In this document: piece after piece, positions 38,995 to 47,599 of the stretch
How the letters are laid out: the number at the start of each line of letters is the position of its first letter
Position numbering within the stretch: position 1 is the stretch's first letter
From: Alkalibacterium sp. MB6
GTDB taxonomy: Bacteria > Bacillota > Bacilli > Lactobacillales > Carnobacteriaceae_A
NCBI RefSeq assembly: GCF_009935905.1
Contig: NZ_PREX01000016.1
Location: 1-58,483 of the forward strand
Reading direction: 5' to 3'
Length of the DNA stretch: 58,483 nt
The notes under the pieces: model-generated
What the model saw: the letters and a program-made list of their open reading frames with translations, nothing else
What the model was told of the DNA's origin: nothing
Database searches by the model: none
Position numbers and translations under genes: made by a program

Positions 38995-39961
38995 ATCTAG
39001 ATTTGGACAAGGAAAGTTTTGTAAGAACAAGCCGATTGATTGTTTGGTAATGCTGAAGCATGCTTATTCCTGATACGGTGGTTAAAAAGGCCGTTGCACC
39101 TAGTTTGCCTCCCGCACCATCAAACAAGGTAAAAATAGCTATATAAAGTACACTAGTGAGTAAACTAAGAAAGAGCATCTCAGAATACCTTCTGACTTTA
39201 AGGGGCGATACCATCCCTGTAAAGCTCGCACAAAATGCTGCTACGACAATGACATGATTAGGAGTTGGGTGGACTAGACCTAACAATAAACCGACTAGTG
39301 CTGAAGCTGATACAGCATCCATTTCAAAAGACCGTTGCAAAGCATAAGTAAAGAGACCTGCCCCAACAATGAACAGAACAACAAGAGGATAAAGAGCAGG
39401 GTCAAGAGCATCGATCGTTCTTAATGGTGTCTGGAATAAATAAGAAGCAGTTAGTGTGCCGCAAAAGGCTAAAAAGCCTAGTTTTCCTCCATAACCTATA
39501 AAGAAAGGTCTCGATAATATGAACAGCGTACCGGAGACTAGACAAGCGATGAATAAGGATGACGGGTGATTAAATATAAGGTTGCATGACATACCAATAA
39601 ATGAGCCGCAGTAAATAGCCGTTGCATAGCGTTTAAAAAACCAAGCGCCCATTAACCCAACGGTACTGGATGCAAGAACAGAACCGAGACCTAAAGAATG
39701 ATTCAAAAAGAACGTGATATAGGCACCAGCAGTTAAAGCAAGAAGGGTTAGAAAATCAGATTTTATATCGATTGCTGTTACCCTTTTTACACTCGATTTA
39801 TACGTTTTCCATTCGTATCTTAACTGGATGGCAAAAAAACAAACCGTTAGAATGAGTATGCTCCCATAAGCATTCACACTTGTTAACTGCCCGCTAATAA
39901 GTGAAAAAAACATGTAAAAAGCGACGAGAGACATAAATAGAAAACTAGTTAAGGTGATCAC
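38993..39961 (-). CDS. Uncharacterised polytopic membrane protein with an internal duplication
   Basis: I do not recognise this 322-residue protein. It has about nine to ten hydrophobic segments and a short basic N-terminal loop (about 48-62). It contains two similar halves offset by about 126 residues: SFIGM (120-124) with SFTGM (246-250), and GYGGKLGFLAF (156-166) with GAGGKLGATAF (282-292), plus VLASSTVGL against VSASALVGL. Such duplication is common in transporters and channels with two-fold pseudo-symmetry. The start is GTG 39961 behind GGAGG. It is convergent with ppaC and has no obvious partner gene. Confidence 0.8.
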   Translation of the reverse strand: MITLTSFLFMSLVAFYMFFSLISGQLTSVNAYGSILILTVCFFAIQLRYEWKTYKSSVKRVTAIDIKSDFLTLLALTAGAYITFFLNHSLGLGSVLASSTVGLMGAWFFKRYATAIYCGSFIGMSCNLIFNHPSSLFIACLVSGTLFILSRPFFIGYGGKLGFLAFCGTLTASYLFQTPLRTIDALDPALYPLVVLFIVGAGLFTYALQRSFEMDAVSASALVGLLLGLVHPTPNHVIVVAAFCASFTGMVSPLKVRRYSEMLFLSLLTSVLYIAIFTLFDGAGGKLGATAFLTTVSGISMLQHYQTINRLVLTKLSLSKSR

Positions 39962-40093
39962 TTTAGAACCTCCACATCCTAAAACCTAATGTTTTTATCT
40001 AAAATACAGGTAAAGTATAACATATAAGAGATTTGTTTTGTACTGTATTTCACAAAGAAACCCCTAAAGAAAGATAAACAGTGAACAAAGAGT

Positions 40094-40147
40094 CAAAAAA
40101 CAGACTAGACTATGCAAACAGTGTCCTGTGCATCATCCAGTCTGTTT
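40094..40147 (-). terminator. Terminator of the lysine operon
   Basis: On the minus strand, AAACAGACT / AGTCTGTTT with inner pairing (GATGCAC/GTGTTTGC region), followed by TTTTT. Confidence 0.8.
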
Positions 40148-40160
40148 CTTCTATTCTATT

Positions 40161-41213
40161 TTAGTCTATAACTTGATAGGAAAAAGTGTCTCTGTTAAAG
40201 GCAGCCATTTGTTCTGAAAACGCCCCTATGCCTTGACGAGTGAACGATTCAAAGCTGAGTGAATCATCATATAGTATGACATGATCACCTATTGAGACGG
40301 TTTCGTCTACTTCAACAAGTAAATGGCTCATCATCAATACGCGAATAGGATAGAGGTTACCGTTAATAGCAACTGGGAAATGTGCGCGTTCTTTGAGCAA
40401 GCCGTTGCCATATCCGATTGAACAGATAGCTAGACATGTATCTTTAGTCGCTTTAAAGGCAGCGGAATAGCCCGCAGAATCTCCGGCTTTAACCCTTGTC
40501 ACTTCCACAACTGATGCGTCAACCCTCACTGCTTGACGAGAGTGGATATGCGCATGTGGTTGATCAATTGGTCTCGTCCCATATAGCAGCGCTCCAACTC
40601 GTATATGAGTATGCCCAGGCATGAGACCGTCTCGATAAAAAGAGGCGCTGTTTTGTGCATGGATATAAGGAAGAGAAGGGAGGTAATCTTTCAGCTCTTG
40701 TAGCACATGTTTCCATGCATTCACCTCATGCGTGTACCGATCAGAGTCTCCATCATAAGCAAAAGCAAAATGTGTCCACAAGCCGTTAATGGTAAGAGAA
40801 GACTCTTCCAAAACTGCTTTCATTTCAGAAGAACCGTTAAAGCCCAGACGATTTAACTTATTCTTGAACACCAGTTGTAGAGTAAGTCCTTTTAAATCTT
40901 CTTTATGCTTATGATAAAAAGACAAGGATGGAATAGTTAACGTGATGCTGTATTTTTTTAACGTCTCAAAGTCAGTTGACGGATCCAACAGCAAAATCAT
41001 AATCTCTTGATTAAAGGACCGCAACCTTACTGCTTCTTTTAGACTAGTCGTAGCAAAAGAGCGAATACCACCAGCGTAAAACGACTCGAAGGCATCTTTT
41101 AATCCATGGTTATAGGCATCGTTTTTAACGACGGCAATAACTGGAGCGATGGAGGATAAGTCCACTGCTTGATCAGTTAATCGCTTTTTACTTAACATGA
41201 ACTGGGCAGTCAC
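40161..41213 (-). CDS. Alanine racemase family protein (fold-type III PLP), last gene of the lysine operon
   Basis: A 350-residue PLP enzyme. The PLP lysine is in AVVKNDAYNHG (normally AVVKANAYGHG). Other family stretches are NRLGF, THFAFAYDGD, IHAQNSAS, VRVGALLYG, AGYSAAF (candidate catalytic Tyr) and SIGYGNG. The segment that usually reads CMDQTM is here VLMMSHLLVEV, so it diverges at the active-site loop. It starts at GTG 41213 and overlaps the upstream M20 gene by four bases (GTGA). A second racemase, alr2, sits in the same place in the S. aureus lysine operon, so this is probably a paralogue and not the housekeeping Alr. Racemisation of alanine is inferred. Confidence 0.8.
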   Translation of the reverse strand: MTAQFMLSKKRLTDQAVDLSSIAPVIAVVKNDAYNHGLKDAFESFYAGGIRSFATTSLKEAVRLRSFNQEIMILLLDPSTDFETLKKYSITLTIPSLSFYHKHKEDLKGLTLQLVFKNKLNRLGFNGSSEMKAVLEESSLTINGLWTHFAFAYDGDSDRYTHEVNAWKHVLQELKDYLPSLPYIHAQNSASFYRDGLMPGHTHIRVGALLYGTRPIDQPHAHIHSRQAVRVDASVVEVTRVKAGDSAGYSAAFKATKDTCLAICSIGYGNGLLKERAHFPVAINGNLYPIRVLMMSHLLVEVDETVSIGDHVILYDDSLSFESFTRQGIGAFSEQMAAFNRDTFSYQVID

Positions 41214-42370
41214 GATATGGCTCCGGTGGTTTTAGCCACTGACTGGAAGTAATGAATGCCGTCTAATAAGACTGACTCATCAAAATTAAACTTCGACGTA
41301 TGAAGACCATGAACATAGCCTTTTTCTTCATTTCTGGCGCCTAAAAAAGCAAAGTTCGTCTTGGCTACCCTTGAATAAAAGGAGAAGTCTTCTCCGAATA
41401 AATAAGGCTCGTCTAGCAATTGAACACTTAAGCCGGCTGATTCAGCGCTCGCTTCAACTGTTGGGATCAGATCAGGATGATTATCAACTGCAGGGTAACC
41501 TTTATATAAAATAAGTTCAGAAGCCGTCCCGTATAAAGGGTCCACACTGTCAACAATCGTCTGCATCTTTTGAGTAATGACGGCTAGATCATCCGGGTCA
41601 TAGGTCCGAACGGTTCCGCTTAAGAGTCCATTGGATGCAACGGTATTTGGAGCTTCTCCAGCAGATAAATTACCAATATGAATAATATTTTGATGCAAGC
41701 CGTTTAAGAAATAATGCTGCAGCTGAGATAATTGAGACGCAATAGTAGTCACTGCTCCTAAAGCATTGTGACCTTTTTCTTTTTGAGCCACATGAGCAGA
41801 CAAGCCTTTAACCTCAATGCGGTATTCATTGGCACTGGCCATTAAAAAACCTGAACGAGTGGCTAGTGTTTTCTCAGGTGTATCAGGACCCAAGTGAATA
41901 CCGTACAGTTCTTTTACGTTGTATTCATGAAAAGGGAAGGCGTTGATCAATGCATCAGCGCCGGCGTTCGTCTCTTCTGATGGTTGGAAGAGTAAGAGTA
42001 TATTCTTTTCCAATTTACCTTGGTCCATTTCGCCTTTGACCCACTTAGCAAATGTTAACAAGATAGAGGTATGCCCATCGTGTCCGCATGCGTGCATCGC
42101 TCCAGAGTGAGTAGAGGTGAAATCGACGTCTGTTTCCTCAACTATAGGTAAAGCGTCGATATCAGCGCGGAAACCAATCGTTTCAGCATTTTCGTCTGAC
42201 CCTTTAAAATAGACCACGGTCGCTGTATCAAGTGGTGCAAAATAAGGAATACCTAAGGCGTCAAGTTGGTCACGTATATAAGCAGTCGTTTTAAATTCGT
42301 TGAAAGACAGTTCTGGAATTTGATGTAAATAGCGTCTGTGAGTGGTTGCCGTTTCAAGTAAAGTAGTCAT
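41210..42370 (-). CDS. dapL: M20 amidohydrolase, probable N-acetyl-diaminopimelate deacetylase
   Basis: A 386-residue M20D metallo-amidohydrolase. Metal and catalytic motifs: GFRADIDALPI, HACGHDGHTS (Cys and His ligands), PSEETNAGADAL, and PYLFGEDFSF near the C-terminus. Proteins in this operon position in staphylococci and bacilli are annotated as N-acetyl-DAP deacetylases. However, the acetyltransferase dapD is missing from this operon and Ddh is present, so the natural substrate is uncertain. ATG 42370 is behind AGGAGG. It overlaps the racemase gene. Confidence 0.75.
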   Translation of the reverse strand: MTTLLETATTHRRYLHQIPELSFNEFKTTAYIRDQLDALGIPYFAPLDTATVVYFKGSDENAETIGFRADIDALPIVEETDVDFTSTHSGAMHACGHDGHTSILLTFAKWVKGEMDQGKLEKNILLLFQPSEETNAGADALINAFPFHEYNVKELYGIHLGPDTPEKTLATRSGFLMASANEYRIEVKGLSAHVAQKEKGHNALGAVTTIASQLSQLQHYFLNGLHQNIIHIGNLSAGEAPNTVASNGLLSGTVRTYDPDDLAVITQKMQTIVDSVDPLYGTASELILYKGYPAVDNHPDLIPTVEASAESAGLSVQLLDEPYLFGEDFSFYSRVAKTNFAFLGARNEEKGYVHGLHTSKFNFDESVLLDGIHYFQSVAKTTGAIS

Positions 42371-42398
42371 TGTTTCCTCCTATTAGTGAATGAATGAG

Positions 42399-42453
42399 AA
42401 AACGAACAAACACCTTAGTCCAACGTTCTCTCATAATAGACTGTTTGTTCGTT
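42399..42453 (-). other. Stem-loop between dapB and the M20 gene
   Basis: ACGAACAAACA (42403-42413) pairs perfectly with TGTTTGTTCGT (42443-42453), with a 29-nt loop. On the minus strand it is followed only by TTTTCTC, a weak T tail. It may reduce read-through or protect the dapB mRNA end, splitting the operon expression into two levels. This is inference. Confidence 0.5.
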
Positions 42454-42457
42454 CGTA

Positions 42458-43192
42458 TTATTGATTCAAATTGTGATAGGTATAAAAGCCCTTATCTTTA
42501 GATACTAATTTCTCAGCTACGCTTAACGCGCCGTTAGCAAAAATATCTTTCGACTGAGCTGTGTGTTTAATAGAGATCACTTCATCGATGCCAGCAAACA
42601 AGACTTCATGTTCTCCGACAATGGTGCCCCCTCTAATAGCTGAAATACCAATGTCTTTTGTCGACCGCTTTTCACTGACCTGACTGCGGTCGTACACTTC
42701 ATTGGCGTTTGGACGTGCACTTTCTTTAATGGCATCGAGTAACTTAATCAATGTCCCACTTGGCGCATCAATTTTTTGATTATGGTGTTTTTCGATCATT
42801 TCAATATCATAATCGTCCATCATTGGTGCAACCCACTTCAGTAATTCAGTGACGATATGCACACCATAACTCATATTGGCACTAAAGAAAACAGGAGCAG
42901 ATGATGCTTTTTCATCGATTAACTCTAATAAGGTTTCTTTTTCACCTGTTGTAGCTATAACCATAGGGAAATCATGACTCGACTTCAGCATCTCCTTAGT
43001 CAAGTTGGGATGAGAAAAATCTATGGCACAGTCAGCTTCAGGGAGTTGTTCTTCAAATGAAGCGTAAACAGGATAAGGGCTGTCTGGTGTATCGATGGGT
43101 GACACGACTCCAACGATAGAATGACCACGGTCCTCAGCAAGACTAGCCACTCGTTTATTCATGGCGCCATAACCGACCAATAATAGCTTCAT
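42458..43192 (-). CDS. dapB: 4-hydroxy-tetrahydrodipicolinate reductase
   Basis: A 244-residue reductase, second step of the DAP pathway. Motifs: GYGAMNKRV (Rossmann), the EKHHNQKIDAPSGT catalytic stretch, AIRGGTIVGEHEV, and SNMSYGV-like SANMSYGVHI. ATG 43192 begins one base after the dapA stop, with AAAGGAAG just upstream; an earlier ATG inside dapA (43219) is rejected. The two genes are probably coupled. Confidence 0.95.
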   Translation of the reverse strand: MKLLLVGYGAMNKRVASLAEDRGHSIVGVVSPIDTPDSPYPVYASFEEQLPEADCAIDFSHPNLTKEMLKSSHDFPMVIATTGEKETLLELIDEKASSAPVFFSANMSYGVHIVTELLKWVAPMMDDYDIEMIEKHHNQKIDAPSGTLIKLLDAIKESARPNANEVYDRSQVSEKRSTKDIGISAIRGGTIVGEHEVLFAGIDEVISIKHTAQSKDIFANGALSVAEKLVSKDKGFYTYHNLNQ

Positions 43193-43193
43193 C

Positions 43194-44075
43194 TTAGTCT
43201 TCCTTTCTTGTGTGATCAAATAGATCAGTTAATATACTCACTTCTTGGTCTTCTAAAGGAAGAAGAGGGAGTCTTAGACTGTAATCGCCAAAGCCTATGT
43301 GACTAGTTAAAGCTTTAATAGGAATTGGGTTAACGTCTACCCCTAAAGCGTCAACGAGTGGGAAGAGAGCTTGGTGAATCTCCAGTGCTTTTTTAGGATC
43401 AGTTAAAGCTGTTTCATATAACTGTTGGTACTCTCTTGGCAAGACGTTTGCTAAGACAGAGATAATACCGTGACCGCCTTGTGCAAAGAAAGGCAAGGCT
43501 AGTTCATCATTTCCACTATAAAATGAAAACTCCTCATCTACAACGGCTTGAAGACGGCTTAAATGAACCAAGTCACCTGTCGCATCTTTCAAACCGACGA
43601 TATGTTTGTGTTTTGCTGCGGCTTCTAATGTTTCAACAGCGATAGACATGCCTGTACGGGCAGGGACATCGTATAAAATAATAGGAATGGTTACTGAATC
43701 AGCAATGGCTGTAAAGTGTGCCAGCAGACCTTTTTGACTCGTCTTATTGTAATAAGGGGTAATGATTAATAACGCATCCACACCCAATGCTTCAGCTTCT
43801 TTAGATAACTGGATGGATTGGGCTGTGTTATTTGTCCCTGTTCCTGCAATAACGGCGATGTCGCCATTAGCTACTTCAACAGCCAATTTTAAACACTCAG
43901 CCTTTTCTTCAGCAGATAAGGTTGACCCTTCACCTGTTGTTCCATTTACCACGAAGGCTTGACTGCCTTCGTCTTTTAAAAAGGTGAGGTGGCGTTTAAA
44001 TGCCTCGAAATCGACTGCGTTGTTTTTGAAGGGGGTTGTTACGGCCGCAGATGCCCCTGTAAATAATCGTGTCAT
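43194..44075 (-). CDS. dapA: 4-hydroxy-tetrahydrodipicolinate synthase
   Basis: A 293-residue TIM-barrel aldolase that condenses pyruvate with aspartate semialdehyde. The Schiff-base Lys is in IVGLKDATGD and the catalytic Tyr in ILYDVPARTG; NGTTGEG is the substrate loop. It begins at ATG 44075. It lies between asd and dapB in the operon. Confidence 0.96.
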   Translation of the reverse strand: MTRLFTGASAAVTTPFKNNAVDFEAFKRHLTFLKDEGSQAFVVNGTTGEGSTLSAEEKAECLKLAVEVANGDIAVIAGTGTNNTAQSIQLSKEAEALGVDALLIITPYYNKTSQKGLLAHFTAIADSVTIPIILYDVPARTGMSIAVETLEAAAKHKHIVGLKDATGDLVHLSRLQAVVDEEFSFYSGNDELALPFFAQGGHGIISVLANVLPREYQQLYETALTDPKKALEIHQALFPLVDALGVDVNPIPIKALTSHIGFGDYSLRLPLLPLEDQEVSILTDLFDHTRKED

Positions 44076-44118
44076 TAAACTCGTCCTTTCGTATTAGCGT
44101 CCAGTTTACTTTTTAATT

Positions 44119-45096
44119 TTACTCTTTAATTAATGATTGTAAAATTTGTACAGCATTTAAAGCCGCACCTTTTAAAATATTGTCACTAACGGACCACAAG
44201 TGGTATGTGTTTTTCAGACTTGCATCTTTTCTAATGCGCCCAACAAAAATCTCTTCTTTTTGTGCGGCATCCAAAGGAGTAGGATAAATCTCTTGAGCAG
44301 GATCATCCATCAATACGATAGAAGGGAAGTCTTTTAAGACTTGTTTAAACTCTTCCACAGACGGTTCACTTGCTAACGTCACGTTAATGGCAACGGCATG
44401 GGCGTGAGGAACAGGTACACGAACACATGTTGCTGTCACGTCCAAATCGCTCTGGTTAAGAATTTTTTGGGTTTCTTTAATCATTTTGACTTCTTCTTTA
44501 GTATACCCGTCTTCAGTAAAGTCATCAATTTGGGGAATCAAGTTATGGTGAATGGGTTTATTATAATTCGTTGGCGCTTCCCCTCGTGATCCTTTATCTA
44601 AATCTTCAATGCCTTTCCAGCCTGAACCAGAAACGGACTGGTAAGTGGTGTAAGCCACACGTTTCAAGCCAAAGGCATCTTGCAAAGCTTTCAAAGGCAC
44701 GACAGACTGAATGGTTGAGCAGTTCGGGTTAGCGATGATGCGTCTGTTTAAGCTGGGTTTGTTTACTTCAGGGACGATTAAGTCGATGCTGTCGTCCATT
44801 CTCCATGCACTTGAATTATCAATAACGACGGTGCCCGCTTGTTCGAATAAAGGGGCATAGTGAAGACTTGTATTCCCACCAGCTGACATGATGACGTAAT
44901 CGAAGCCACCGTTTACTTTTTCTTCTGTTAATTCTTCAATCACATAGGTTTCACCTTTAAATTCAACCTCTTTTCCTGCTGAACGTGCAGATGAAAACAA
45001 GGTCAGAGAAGAGAAGGGGACGTTTTTCTTTTCAATTAACTGGAGCACGGTTTGCCCAACAAGGCCTGTTGCTCCAACGACTGCTAATGTTGTCAA
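44119..45096 (-). CDS. asd: Aspartate-semialdehyde dehydrogenase
   Basis: A 325-residue enzyme that makes aspartate semialdehyde from aspartyl phosphate. It has VVGATGLVGQ (NADP site), the active-site Cys in ANPNCSTIQ, and VRVPVPHAHA with the catalytic His. It starts at TTG 45096, about ten bases after AAAGGAA. It is 39 bp after lysC. Confidence 0.96.
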   Translation of the reverse strand: MTTLAVVGATGLVGQTVLQLIEKKNVPFSSLTLFSSARSAGKEVEFKGETYVIEELTEEKVNGGFDYVIMSAGGNTSLHYAPLFEQAGTVVIDNSSAWRMDDSIDLIVPEVNKPSLNRRIIANPNCSTIQSVVPLKALQDAFGLKRVAYTTYQSVSGSGWKGIEDLDKGSRGEAPTNYNKPIHHNLIPQIDDFTEDGYTKEEVKMIKETQKILNQSDLDVTATCVRVPVPHAHAVAINVTLASEPSVEEFKQVLKDFPSIVLMDDPAQEIYPTPLDAAQKEEIFVGRIRKDASLKNTYHLWSVSDNILKGAALNAVQILQSLIKE

Positions 45097-45135
45097 GCTT
45101 GATTCATTCCTTTCGAATTCTGTTTTTTTGTCGGC

Positions 45136-46341
45136 TTAGAGATTAAAGGCTTCGCATAATAAGCGTGTCGCTTTTTCTCCATTTTCGCCATCCACTACAT
45201 AAGACACACTGATTTCAGATGTTGTGACTTGGTAGAAGGTGATGTCGTTTTCAAGTAATGTTCTAAATATTTTAGATGCCACACCGGTCATGTCTCTCAT
45301 GCCTGCACCAATAACGGATACTTTATGGTAAGACGTTTCGACTTTGACATAAAGGTCTTGGTAAGTGTCTTTCAAGGAATCAAACAACTGGTTTAACTCC
45401 ATCCCATCAGAATCTTTAAACGTGAAAGACAACTGCAAGCCATCTTGTTCATTTTGTATATGAGAAATCATGTCGATATTAATTTCCGCTTCTTCCAGAC
45501 GCTTGAATAAGTCTTCTAAGAAGCCCTTTTGATTTCCAGGGTAAGTGATGGTGGCGTGGTCCATATCTTTATCCAAAGCCACACCCGTTACTGCTTTTCT
45601 TTCTAACATTTGATCATTTGGCACAATCCATGTTCCTTTCTCGTTCGATAATGTTTTCCCTAAATAAAGGGGCGTGTGGTGATTAATAGCCAATTCAATA
45701 CTTCGTGTTTCTAGCACTCCTGCACCCAATGCGGACATTTCAATCATTTCTTCAAATGTAATTTTGTCCCAACGCTTGGCTTCGGGGAATATGCGAGGGT
45801 CTGTGCTATAAATGCCAGATACATCAGTATAAATCTCACACGGGCAGCTTAAAGCAGACGCAATAGCTACTGCAGTTGTATCTGAACCGCCTCGACCAAG
45901 AGTGGTGAGTTCGCCGGCTTTGTTGAAGCCTTGGAAACCAGCAACAATAATGACACTGTTTTCTTCAAACAATGCTTCCAATAAATCTGTCTTTATAGAA
46001 GAAATTTTACTTTTAAGGTGTCTGCCGATTGTTTCAATACCTGCTTGGTAGCCAGTTAACGGCTTAGCTTTTACACCAATATCATTTAATGCCATTGATA
46101 AAAAAGAGATGGTTTGCTGCTCACCAGTTGTTAATAACATGGCAATATCTGTGTCATTAGGCGTGTCGGTTACTTGTTTAGCTGCTTCTAACAAGTGATC
46201 AGTTGTTTTCCCCATGGCAGAGACAACAATGACGAGTTGCTCATCAGCTTCGGTTCTTTCTTTTAAATAGCGTGATATATCTTTAATTTTGTCAAAATCG
46301 GCAACACTTGATCCACCGAATTTTAATACACTTCTTTTCAT
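45136..46341 (-). CDS. lysC: Aspartate kinase
   Basis: A 401-residue aspartokinase with KFGGSSVADF at the N-terminus, TLGRGGSDTTAVA, ALGAGVLETRS and two C-terminal ACT domains (about 260-401) that normally mediate feedback inhibition. It is the first gene of the operon behind the lysine riboswitch, so it is controlled at both enzyme and RNA level. The second ACT domain follows the SVIGAGMRD motif. Confidence 0.96.
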   Translation of the reverse strand: MKRSVLKFGGSSVADFDKIKDISRYLKERTEADEQLVIVVSAMGKTTDHLLEAAKQVTDTPNDTDIAMLLTTGEQQTISFLSMALNDIGVKAKPLTGYQAGIETIGRHLKSKISSIKTDLLEALFEENSVIIVAGFQGFNKAGELTTLGRGGSDTTAVAIASALSCPCEIYTDVSGIYSTDPRIFPEAKRWDKITFEEMIEMSALGAGVLETRSIELAINHHTPLYLGKTLSNEKGTWIVPNDQMLERKAVTGVALDKDMDHATITYPGNQKGFLEDLFKRLEEAEINIDMISHIQNEQDGLQLSFTFKDSDGMELNQLFDSLKDTYQDLYVKVETSYHKVSVIGAGMRDMTGVASKIFRTLLENDITFYQVTTSEISVSYVVDGENGEKATRLLCEAFNL

Positions 46342-46410
46342 AGGGTTTCCTTGGGTCTCCTTTACGCATCTGTAGTGACTGCTTCTTTATTAGATTACCA
46401 TAAAAAAATG

Positions 46411-46448
46411 GGTAAATAAAAAACAAGCCGGGAATGTCCGACTTGTTC
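46411..46448 (-). terminator. Terminator of the lysine riboswitch
   Basis: On the minus strand AACAAGTCGG / CCCGGCTTGTT followed by a T run, placed after the L-box aptamer and about 70 nt before lysC. It forms the off state when lysine is bound. Confidence 0.85.
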
Positions 46449-46476
46449 GCAAAAAAGCATCATTTGGCTACAAGTG

Positions 46477-46637
46477 GAAGCACTCCGAATAGCAAAAGCT
46501 AAGCGGCAGTCTGCATATTCTTCATATGCAGCCCAACAGTTCAGTGTCTGTAACACTAAACCATTTCGGCAAATTTCCCTTTCCTTATTCCAGTCTTACA
46601 GGACTATATAGAATAAGTACTGATGATTTTTGCGCCT
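46477..46637 (-). promoter_or_regulatory. Lysine riboswitch (L box) aptamer
   Basis: Read on the minus strand, conserved L-box elements are all present in order: GAGGCGC (P1 5' arm), CATCAGTA, GGGAAATTTGCCGAAA, the GCTGCATATG/CATATGCAG stem, ACTGCCGC, and GTGCTTC, which closes P1 with seven pairs. Lysine binding would promote the terminator downstream and shut off lysC-asd-dapA-dapB and following genes. The rest of the leader upstream (46638-46828) holds no gene; a weak TTTACA and TATTAT pair with a 20-bp spacer is visible but not convincing. Confidence 0.92.
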
Positions 46638-46828
46638 CATCCAATCTTAAATTTTATTTACATTACCCATAATACTATCAGACTTTATAGCCTTTGTAAA
46701 AGGGAAATGTGTATTCTTTTTAATTTTCTTAGGATGAAGTCGTGAAGTGATTTTTTTGACTTCTTTTGGTTACAACTGATTGATTTTGATTGTTTTGAGT
46801 GGTAAACTATGAAAGAGGAGTTGAGAAA

Positions 46829-47599
46829 GTGCTTACAGATGAACGGCGTGCGTATATCATAACCAAATTAAGTCATGTTCATACGGTTACAGTCCAAGAA
46901 CTGGTCGAAGAATTAGGACATTCCGAGTCGACAATTAGACGTGACTTAACACAATTAGAAGTGGAGAATCAGCTTGTTCGTATTCATGGCGGTGCCAAAC
47001 GCTTAAGAAAAACGGTCACTGAAGACTCCATGGAAGAAAAATCAATCAAAAACAGTCAAGAAAAGCAACGGATTGCAAAATATGCAGCTACTTTAGTTGA
47101 GAATAAAGAGTTAATCTATTTGGATGCAGGCACAACGACATATGAAATGATTCCATTTTTACAAGGTAAAGACATTACTGTTGTCACGAATGGGGTGCCT
47201 CATGCTGTCTCTTTATCCGAACATGCTATTTCGACTATCTTAGTCGGCGGGGTGATTAAACAACATACCAAAGCGATCATTGGCTCCATCGCAGAAAACC
47301 AACTTGAGCGGTTTCATTTTTCAAAAGTTTTTCTAGGAATGAATGGCGTGGATGCCACCTATGGATTAACGACAACAGATATAGAAGAAGCATCAGTAAA
47401 AGCCAAAGCAATTAGTCAGGCAAACAAGTCTTACGTCTTAGCTGATCGATCTAAACTTAAAGAAGTGAGCTTCATTAAGGTCGCCGACATAGATGACTGT
47501 ATTCTTATTACAGAGTCATTAAGTAAAGAAACAGAAGAAATCAGAGAAATCACACGAGTTTTGGAGGTATCGACACATGATTTACACAGTCACACTTAA
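46829..47599 (+). CDS. fruR: DeoR family transcriptional regulator FruR
   Basis: A 256-residue DeoR-type repressor. The N-terminal helix-turn-helix spans about 4-57 (TVQELVEELGHSESTIRRDL) and the sugar-phosphate-binding DeoRC domain covers the rest (LDAGTTTYEM, GVDATYGLTT). The start is GTG 46829, eight bases after GAAAGAGGAG, not an earlier GTG at 46799. It is first in the fruRKA operon and overlaps fruK by 23 bases. The likely effector is fructose-1-phosphate. TGATT repeats at 46777-46798 precede it. Confidence 0.93.
   Translation: MLTDERRAYIITKLSHVHTVTVQELVEELGHSESTIRRDLTQLEVENQLVRIHGGAKRLRKTVTEDSMEEKSIKNSQEKQRIAKYAATLVENKELIYLDAGTTTYEMIPFLQGKDITVVTNGVPHAVSLSEHAISTILVGGVIKQHTKAIIGSIAENQLERFHFSKVFLGMNGVDATYGLTTTDIEEASVKAKAISQANKSYVLADRSKLKEVSFIKVADIDDCILITESLSKETEEIREITRVLEVSTHDLHSHT

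Noticed and set aside
46777-46798. TGATT repeats before fruR as the FruR operator
   Set aside because: The repeats are short and AT-rich. I know no FruR consensus for this group that they match, so they are mentioned in the gene entry only.
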